Assembly: GCA_021234155.1 (NCBI GenBank) | Contig: JAJEKV010000005.1 | Location: forward strand, 26,100,863 to 26,164,862 | DNA length: 64,000 nucleotides | Reading direction: 5' to 3' | From: Isoetes taiwanensis | Taxonomy: Eukaryota > Streptophyta > Lycopodiopsida > Isoetales > Isoetaceae | In this document: positions 56,923 to 64,000 of the stretch, piece by piece | How the letters are laid out: the number at the start of each line of letters is the position of its first letter | How positions within the stretch are numbered: the stretch's first letter is position 1 | Program-made: the position numbers and the translations under genes | Notes under the pieces: model-generated | Told to the model about the DNA's origin: nothing | Seen by the model: the letters and a program-made list of their open reading frames with translations, nothing else | The model's database searches: none

Positions 56923-58827
56923 TTCATGGCAAATCCTAGAATACATATTAAAACATTCTCTAAGCCCATCTAAAATGCTGAGACTTTTCACAAGGGACAT
57001 TCCAATAATTAATTTATATCCGCAAGTTAGCTAAAAGTTCTAATTTAAAGACTCCCATACAAGAGCTTTTGGTGCAGTGGCCTTAAGGTGGCATCGGGAC
57101 AATATTTCTTATTATTCATTTCACAAAACCCTACTAATCCAAACCATGTCACGGTTTAGGATAGTTTTAACATGTCATTACTAGATTAAAAAAGCCACTA
57201 TCATATGCACGAGGTTATCTCGTAAACCATGATTAGTGAAGAAACCACTATAGCATTGATAACCACCATTGATAACCACATCACAAACCACTAATAGCCT
57301 TCATAAACCACGATTAGTGAACAAACCACTATGCTATTGAGGACCACCACTGATAACCATGTCACAAACCAATATTAGTATTGACAAACCACTACGCCAT
57401 GTGGTTTTCTTCTATCAAATAAATTCATGCATAAAACACCACATATATCATGGTTTTTAGATGATTCAGTACTGCTTAAACATAGTAGTTCATTTTTGGG
57501 GGCCTTGTGATGGGTTTTCTTAAGAAGCCATGCTGCAATTTCTACAGGTTCTGTCTAACTTTACGTGGAAGTTTTTGCTATTCTGAAGAGGATGCGATGG
57601 ATTTGGAAGCTGGTATGCTAGCTAGGTTTTGCAAAAATATCCTTTGAAACTTTATTATTCCTGTACTTAGCATTAGAGAGGTTGATGTGTACTTTCTTTA
57701 CAGATTATGGTTATGGCATGACCAAAACAGAAGGGGTGGAAATTACTGCTTTCAGAATGGTAAGCTGATGTTATTATAGGAATGGGCATTAATTCAGACC
57801 ATAAGTGTAGTTGGGATTCAGATGTATTTTTGCCCGGGGGGTTCACCTCTATATAAGGGGCATATGGCATGTGCGTGCATCAAGTTAGGAGAAACCCCTA
57901 TGTATACAGCTGACCCTCCATAGAAACCCCTATGTATACGGTCCCATACTGTCGAAGAATCATACCCGATTCCATACTTTTACACCCAGTCTAAGCACTT
58001 CTTGCCCTACCCTTAACCTTATTTTTACGTCCATTATTGATTCATGTATCCTACCCTCTACCGTATATTTACATCCAGTCTGCAAATTTCAAGTTATGGA
58101 TCGCGTAATTTCAAGTCACATGGATCACGTATTGTAGCCTCCTAGGTGTCAAAGGTGACCCGTAAGTAAACCAAAATTTCAGGTCCCATGGATCACATAT
58201 TATACGCTCTTGGTGTCAAAGGTCACACGTAAGTAAACCCACATAAGGCAATGCCACTCACAGCTAACACCACACGTGGCACGCCTGACCACAAGCAACC
58301 TCCTCCATCTAAGAGGTAGTTACTATTATGCACTCCAAAAATGAATTTTAATGTCACGAGTGATATTTTTTTAACATAATTTTTGCAACAATGGAACTTC
58401 GAAGCTGCACAATTCAAAAATTTCCTATAAATGATTCTCTTCTTTCAAATATTTGCTAACTTATATGAACCATTTTCCTCCTGATAAATAAGTAAAATGC
58501 AGTAATAAGAAGTCCAAAGATGCACTAACATATTTTTATTAGACTTCGCACAAAAATAATTCTCAATGTAGCCCTCTAAATCTCACATCTTTCTTTGCAC
58601 TTGCAATCAGCAAGTATGATAACGATTATATCCGATCCGTAGAACTACCTTGGCAGGAATTTTCTCAAAAAATGGCATTTGTTGCTTCTTGCTTCTCCTT
58701 AGACACTGCAATTTCTTGTTAACGATCCAAGGGTAATGTTAATCGACTGCCAGAAGGCTTTGAAAAATCGAAGTAGTATCCAAACATGGCAGATGTCTCC
58801 TGCATGCCGAAGTCGTTCCATCGTATA
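56923..58827. other. Right-arm DNA downstream of TIM44-like fragment
   Basis: Inverse of 34,882-36,805. Contains the accactatagc/accaccattgat loose repeats at 57,240-57,400 and a duplicated cctttgaca..tacgtaagt unit near 58,150-58,230. On the minus strand a tatataaag-like stretch (57,851-57,858 region) precedes nothing recognisable as a gene. Confidence 0.45.
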
Positions 58828-59979
58828 TTAAATAATGGCCTGTACTCCAAGTTGTTGCATTTCCCTTGCTGCCACCGTGGAGTAAAATCATTGTCGCCTT
58901 CTTCTGGGGGTACTTGTTGCATTGCCCACGCATAATAAACTGTTTGAATATCAAGAATGGACAGTGTGGTGATCTAGACAAATATCCATCCGGCAAAACT
59001 AGACATCAGGCAAAACTAGACATCAGGAATGACTATCTACAACCACCAACCACCCAAGTTATTAACACTCTTACCTTTGAACCTTCCCTGATGTTCCCAT
59101 ACTGATCTCGCACACAATATATTTGTTGCGTCTGAAAGTAAAAAAAATGACAGCAAAGAATTAGGTTTAACAGTATATTGTTTTACTCATGAACGCCTAT
59201 TATCTCATGTTAAAGCTTGTAAGTTCATTATACTCACTGCGAGAATAATAATAGGGACATTGCCAACAAGTTTTGTCTCTTTCACCTCAACTTCTGATAT
59301 AAACAAAATCTGAATAATACACATTGCTGACATCAGTTACGAAGCTGTTTTTACATAACTCCCAGAGACCACCAACCTTATTATCTAAGAAAATGCCCTT
59401 GCTTTCATAAGCTCTGCGTTCGGCATGACAACGATCCACAACAATCTGACAGAGAAAATAAAACATAAGCATGCTACCTTTGTACATCAGTATCTCACCA
59501 AACTATTTGTTGACTGCACCTAACCTCTTGGCCCTTGGTAACAACAGGATGTTCCTTCACATGTTCCTTCACAGTTCTAAAGCGCTTAAATATAGGACTA
59601 GCATTGGCCTGCCATAAAATTAACAAAAAGCTTAAACAAGTCATGACAATAAATTTTAAGCATGGCTGCCAGTAAATACACCTTGTCTTTTAGGTCTTCA
59701 AGTCGCTTCCTCCATCCAGATTGTTTTTTTACTACTGAAACCACAGCAGTGGCACTGCTAGGGCCCTGATCTCTAGTTTTTGTGTCTGCCTTTGGAAAAG
59801 GTTCCTCACTTTTCTTTCCAATCTCCTCCTTATTCACTTGAAATTTCCCGACAGTTTCCTTTACCTAAACAAGAATAATACTGCTACTTACAGCCTCTCC
59901 TCAAACTTAATTTAATAGTGTGTCAATGCCATACCCGATCCTTGGCCTCAGAAACCTTCCCCTTTAAGGATATAGAAAC
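58828..59979 (-). pseudogene. TIM44-like: TIM44-like mitochondrial import subunit, exon-loss pseudogene (right arm)
   Basis: Minus-strand exons with GT..AG borders: about 59,936-59,979 (SISLKGKVSEAKD); 59,682-59,864 (VKETVGKFQVNKEEIGKK ... SGWRKRLEDLKDK); 59,525-59,608 (PIFKRFRTVKEHVKEHPVV, TKGQE); 59,377-59,445 (VVDRCHAERRAYESKGIF); 59,238-59,293 (EVEVKETKLVGNVPIIILA); 59,075-59,131 (TQQIYCVRDQYGNIREGSK); 58,828-58,939 (YYAWAMQQVPPEE, then REMQQLGVQAII and TAA). This is the Tim44 domain order of the matrix-side import motor tether of the TIM23 complex. Missing are the N-terminus, presequence, and the exons normally between VVTKGQE and VVDRC; the last exon needs a one-base shift after PRWQ. 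A pseudogene, though splice sites are well kept. Confidence 0.85.
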
Positions 59980-59999
59980 CTGCATGCATGTATACATGT

Positions 60000-62187
60000 T
60001 ATTACTTAACCCGACAAGATGCCGGGTACAATCATGTTCAAGATTTACGGCCTGGTATGCAAGAACATGTAATATTAACATGAATAAATTCAAAGCCAAA
60101 TAAATAGGAGTGAGCAAAAGCATACCCAGCTAGTAAATACATAGCATACGTATACAAGAGCAATTTGAAGCAAAACATACAAAGGAGAATTACGCATAGA
60201 AGACATCGACCTGCTTTGCCTTCAACTCGGCTTCCTCCTATTTGCATCAACATGCTTGTACAAGTGCTCTGTTGTCTCCTTAGTTCGCATTATTGGGTTT
60301 GCAACTCGAGTCTTCGCTCTGGTCCAACTCAAGGACTGAAATCTGCATCCCTTGAACATGGAAATATGTCTGAGCCTATCAAATAGACCTAATCCATGGG
60401 ACCCACAACAACAAGACATATTGGGAGAATTTTAACTTTCCAAATATATGTCTAGAGTTTTTGAGAAACAGGTTGTAATACATGGTATCTTTCTATTGAA
60501 TGTCATTTACAACAGATTATAAAAATGACCATATCTACTAGATCATATCTCTGTTTGCGTTGAAACAACAGGCATTACAGAGATTAATCAAATGCCTGAA
60601 ATTAATGCTAGGCGACCCTTTTTCAAAATCCTAGTCTAACTTTGTCTAAACAAGACAAATAGTTTCTTTGTTCTGAATTAACATCAGATTGGCAAAATGA
60701 CCATATCTAATAGACCATAACTCTGTTTGCATTGAAACATCAGGCATCAAAAAGCTAAATCAAATGCCTAAAAGTATTACTAGGCGGACATTTTCCAAAT
60801 TCCTAGTCTAAGTATGTTTAAATGAGACAAATAGCCATAGAACGTGGCCATAGAAAATTCGAAAGTGAAATCAGACGTATTTAATTTCCCAAACCTGATT
60901 TGGAGCTCTTCAAAAAATTGCTTCTTGTTTGTATCATCATAGGGTGTCTTGCAGAATGCAGAATCATGCCACAAGGAATTTCGTTTTGCTCCCTAAGCCC
61001 ATCAAGCTTGCCGCAGATAAGGTTGTTTCAGCACATCTTCAACATGAATCATAATATAATAGGAGCTCTACAGCAGATATAAAGTGTCATTCCAGCTGGT
61101 GGTACTATGTAACATGCATTCTCAAGCATGCACCATTCATAAGCATTCCTATAAGCCTAGAAGCCAAGTATCGGAAAAACTGCTTTTTGTATCAAACCTG
61201 GTATTGCCTATCATGCACTCAGATTTCGTGTGTTTGTTGAAGAAGATCCGATAGCTTCAATTCATGAAGCAACCATAGTAGATGCTAGCTTTCACTCCAA
61301 CAACATCCAAAAGGACATTTTCCTGTGGACCAAGCATCCAACTGGCGAAGTTTCACCAAGCCTTGCTTCATATGGGCCATGCTACGGTTGATATTATGCC
61401 TTGGCACAGAACTTCCAGCATGTAGCCCAGATCTTTGTTTGTATGCAAGCAAAAATCACAAGCAATCTCAACTCTGTGGCCATCCAAAATACTTAGATCT
61501 AAAAATCCAGATTTTGTAACTAGCCAAAGGCAGATGGAAGAATGCCATTTCGTCATACCTGTATGCAAGAACTTCAAGAAGTGGCTGTGCTCAGCTAAAT
61601 CGCTATGTATCAGAGCAAAGCTTGGATTCAAAACCCTCCGAAACACCAAATCCCTTGACGTTTTTCTGGCAGCAAGCTTCGAATTCAAAGCCCTAAAATG
61701 TACTCTTACGCCTTAGCAGCTCGAAGAAATCCATCCCCGGACCGTGGAAAATGCATACATTTGGGCGCCAAAACGTATGAGCGACTGCAGGTATACGTAC
61801 TTTTTTTTTAAAAAAAAACCCCTTCTCCGTCCACGCACATGTATTCTACGGAATACATGTGTGAACCCCCCAGGTATTTTTTACACCAAACTCTTAATAC
61901 ATTGACAATATAGCATTATGAGACCTTTGGACCTATAGCTGAGACCCGACAATTCTTGTTACATGGGGAACCATTTTAAACCTTTCTTTCAATAAAGTTG
62001 AGCAGCAGCTCAGCCCTTTTCTTGTTGGTTCAGCTGGAGCCAAGCATAGTGATTTTTTCAATTAATGGGCATAGAAATCCATGGTATGTTTATTGCATGT
62101 TGTATTGTTGTATTTTGTCCCTTCGAGACGAATGCAAATGTTTGTCAATGATAGATAAAGAAAAAACAGGTTGGAAAGAGTGATAAG
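60000..62187 (-). other. Unrecognised coding-like block, right arm
   Basis: Inverse of 31,476-33,711 and better preserved. The 106-codon frame at 61,368-61,688 (ARKTSRDLVFRRVLNPSFAL, HSHFLKFLHTGMTKWHSS) and the 64-codon frame at 60,780-60,974 could be exons of one gene on the minus strand. I cannot assign the family. A hairpin lies at 61,836-61,862. Near 60,190-60,250 EEAELKAKQVDVF may be another TIM44-like exon. Confidence 0.35.
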
Positions 62188-62312
62188 CCCGTTTTAAGAG
62201 GGATTTTAATTTAAATGTGTTAAATACAATAGTTTATGTTAATAATGTTAATGGTAGTTGTGTGTTGATTATTATATTAAAAAAAATTTGGGCCCTTCGG
62301 GCCCTAACTAAA
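62188..62312. repeat. Half MITE-like element (copy D), right arm
   Basis: Inverse of 31,352-31,475, ending tttgggcccttcgggccc; here the palindromic tip has the full gggcccgaagggccc form. Confidence 0.75.
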
Positions 62313-62684
62313 GCAAACATAGGTAAACTTTATGGGTCTAAACATTAATATCTAGCATTAATTACTAAAAAGCACAATAACATCAAGACAAACAAATTAT
62401 TTCCAAATATACGTAAACACAATGTTATAAAATGGGCAAAAACAATAATATCATAAGGTTTACTGAAAGGGGCCATGACACCCAATATAAAGTCAGTACA
62501 ATCCAGCATGGGCATCCTGCAGAGCTCCAGATTTACCATATATCTGAGCAATCTAGTTTCCTAAGAACCTATCTCGGCCTGGTTGCAGCTGCAAAGCAAC
62601 TAGGGATGAAGAAATGTACATGATTTATGGCTCTTGGACTGCCCCATACTGAAACCAGAGATTGTTGTCTCTATCACTTTTACC

Positions 62685-63218
62685 CTAGTCATTCCAGCCT
62701 CGTGGAGAGACTAAGTTTCCCATCCATGTATAGAGGAACACAACATTAGAGCTAGGGCCCCAAGCTCGCCCTAAATAAGTCGTGCCAGGGCCACTTATGC
62801 TGCTATGCAAAAATGAAAACCCTGTCTGCAAAGATCGTCTGTATCTCCTTTGGGCAGTGACAGAACCAACAAAGTTATGTGCCAGCGTATATATCTGACA
62901 ATTCTGCAGCACAATGCTGTGCATTAGTTTTTTCTTCAAGAAAAGGATATGGGGGAATTTAATGTGCTATTACAGTAGAAAGTTCAAAAATGACCTAAAC
63001 CTGATATAAACCTGATATAATGATCTCCCATTGACGAATATAAAATCCACCGTCCCTTCAATATAGCAATTCTTGAAATAATGGCGACCTCTGTGATCAT
63101 AAAGCGTGTCTTGGTGGCCCAAGAATATGCAATTGTAAAATGCAGCTTTGTCACCACTGATTCTAAGTGCAGCGGCCTGACCTCCACGTTGATCAGGTTT
63201 TGGGGCAGGTGCAGAATT
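62685..63218 (-). pseudogene. PME-like: Pectin methylesterase fragment, right-arm copy
   Basis: Exon 63,012-63,218 (69 codons) reads [45 protein letters not shown] and [18 protein letters not shown]. Exon 62,685-62,903 reads NCQIYTLAHNFVGS, YLGRAWGPSSNVVFLYTW and SPRGWND, then TAG. These are the QDT, DFIFG (catalytic Asp) and LGRAWG (active-site Arg) regions of plant pectinesterases that remove methyl groups from wall homogalacturonan. Odd: G is V in DFIFV; TAG sits where families have Trp after WND, with a homologous tail in frame beyond; one A is missing just upstream of NSAP in both arms. N-terminal exons with signal peptide are not recognised. Intron 62,904-63,011 has GT..AG ends. Confidence 0.85.
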
Positions 63219-64000
63219 CTAAATGTGTATTTTCGAACTGAAGGTGTAATATTAGTGATGTACTTAGACGAAGAACTTATATGACTCCACAAAAGGGCTG
63301 CCGTGATCTTACATAAAAAGGATTAATCAAACCAGCTACCAGCTTTCGTACCTAGACCCAATGGCTCTCTGAATCAACAAATTGCTCCCTGATCAGTGAC
63401 AATCACAATCAAGGCCTCACTGCTCCAGAAAATAGCATTCACGACAATCTTCACGAATTTCCATTAGCAATACTTCAAAGGTAAAGGTTAAGACTGTAAA
63501 GGTTATGCCATCCATGCAGCAAAGTCTGGCTTCTGCCTTCTCTTCCTCTTTGAGTCATGGCCAATAGGATTAGGAAGCTTGGTCCTAAGCCCCAAAAGCT
63601 TTGTCCCTGCATCCGTAAACAGCACGGTAGAATTGGTTGCCTATACTTGCTGTATGTGGCCCATTGCAGCAAGATTAAATCCCATGGTCCCATTTAGCCG
63701 CTGTATAGCAGGATGAACAGCTGCATGGAGTGAGAGAAGCATGGACCTAGCTGATGGGTTTATAAGAAGTTTAAGACTCTACCCACGGTTTCGGCCGCGA
63801 GCATCTCTACCGCATCGTTAAGAGTCAAACACCGACCCCTAGCTCCAAATTCAAAACAATACCTTTTTCGGCATGGTGTCAAAGCTCCTTCAAACAGGAC
63901 GTACGCCAAGTTTTGAAACGATCGGGGCCAATCTTGCCGCTTCCAAGTTCCTTCTTGGTGTGGTCGGGATCCAAGCACCCAGAAAGCAGAGAATAAAAAC
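63219..64000. other. Right-arm end, flank of the PME fragment
   Basis: Inverse of 29,636-30,437. Probably includes unreadable upstream PME exons. Frames at 63,475-63,693 and 63,760-63,978 (minus) have no recognised domain. CAG/CTG sites are abundant up to about 63,770 and then replaced, relative to the left arm, to the window end. Confidence 0.4.

Larger units (their letters stand above)
52930..64000 (-). repeat. Right arm of the giant imperfect palindrome
   Basis: Reverse complement of 29,636-40,690, reaching the window edge. From about 52.9 to 63.77 kb it keeps CAG/CTG where the left arm does not; at 63.78-64.0 kb the left arm is the CAG/CTG-rich one. Confidence 0.9.

Noticed and set aside
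58828-59979. TIM44-like copy as a functional gene
   Set aside because: Exons between VVTKGQE and VVDRC and the N-terminus are missing, and the last exon needs a frame change.
1-64000. Organellar (plastid or mitochondrial) origin
   Set aside because: No organellar genes or rRNA/tRNA operons are visible; gene fragments are nuclear families with spliceosomal introns.

Overview
This window looks like nuclear DNA of a vascular plant with a large, repeat-rich genome. Every recognisable protein fragment is plant-type: TOPLESS corepressor, GDSL esterase/lipase, a DUF547 (MIP1-like) protein, an exosome MTR3-like subunit, callose synthase, a UBA2-like RRM protein, pectin methylesterase and TIM44. Several keep canonical GT..AG introns. 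I cannot name the species. I see no gene that is clearly intact: each host-gene match is partial, frameshifted, interrupted by a stop, or missing exons. The longest open frame (17,011-18,648) belongs to a non-LTR retrotransposon.

Positions 1-29,600 are a graveyard of gene fragments and small repeats. On the minus strand, 6.3-9.3 kb carries pieces of GDSL lipase, DUF547 protein and TOPLESS, all in one orientation. On the plus strand, 16.1-20.2 kb carries an MTR3-like fragment and a callose synthase fragment. A truncated LINE (17,047-19,496) sits in a callose synthase intron with an 18-bp target-site duplication. A second, very similar LINE lies at 10,145-12,162 with its own 10-bp duplication. 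A MITE-like inverted-repeat family, a three-copy dispersed repeat, tRNA-derived repeats and several tandem duplications fill the gaps. Further fragments are a probable THADA-like HEAT protein (23.5 kb) and a UBA2-like RRM protein (28.65 kb).

Positions 29,600-64,000 form one giant imperfect palindrome centred near 46.5-46.8 kb. The outer arms (about 29.6-38.3 kb and 55.4-64.0 kb) carry the same host-derived block in opposite orientation: pectin methylesterase, an unrecognised coding-like block and TIM44. The inner part is itself folded. It contains four copies of a block A (38.3-40.7, 40.9-43.4, 49.4-52.1 and 52.9-55.4 kb, alternating in orientation) and two copies of a coiled-coil-coding block B (43.4-45.4 and 47.5-49.4 kb). 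One A-B unit (40,706-45,855) is bounded by terminal inverted repeats of about 200 bp and may be a DNA transposon. Short perfect hairpins lie at or near several block boundaries.

The most unusual signal is in how the copies differ. Where one copy has CAG or CTG, the other repeatedly has CGG, CCG, TCG or a small indel, while the flanking bases agree. These are CHG-methylation contexts in plants, and the coding frames show that the CAG/CTG version is the original. An uncorrected long-read base-calling artefact at methylated CHG sites is the simplest explanation; a targeted mutational process is the alternative. Either way, many frameshifts in the affected stretches (about 19.06-19.20, 29.9-36.8 and 38.3-44 kb, part of 47.5-48.3 kb, and 63.78-64.0 kb) should not be taken at face value.
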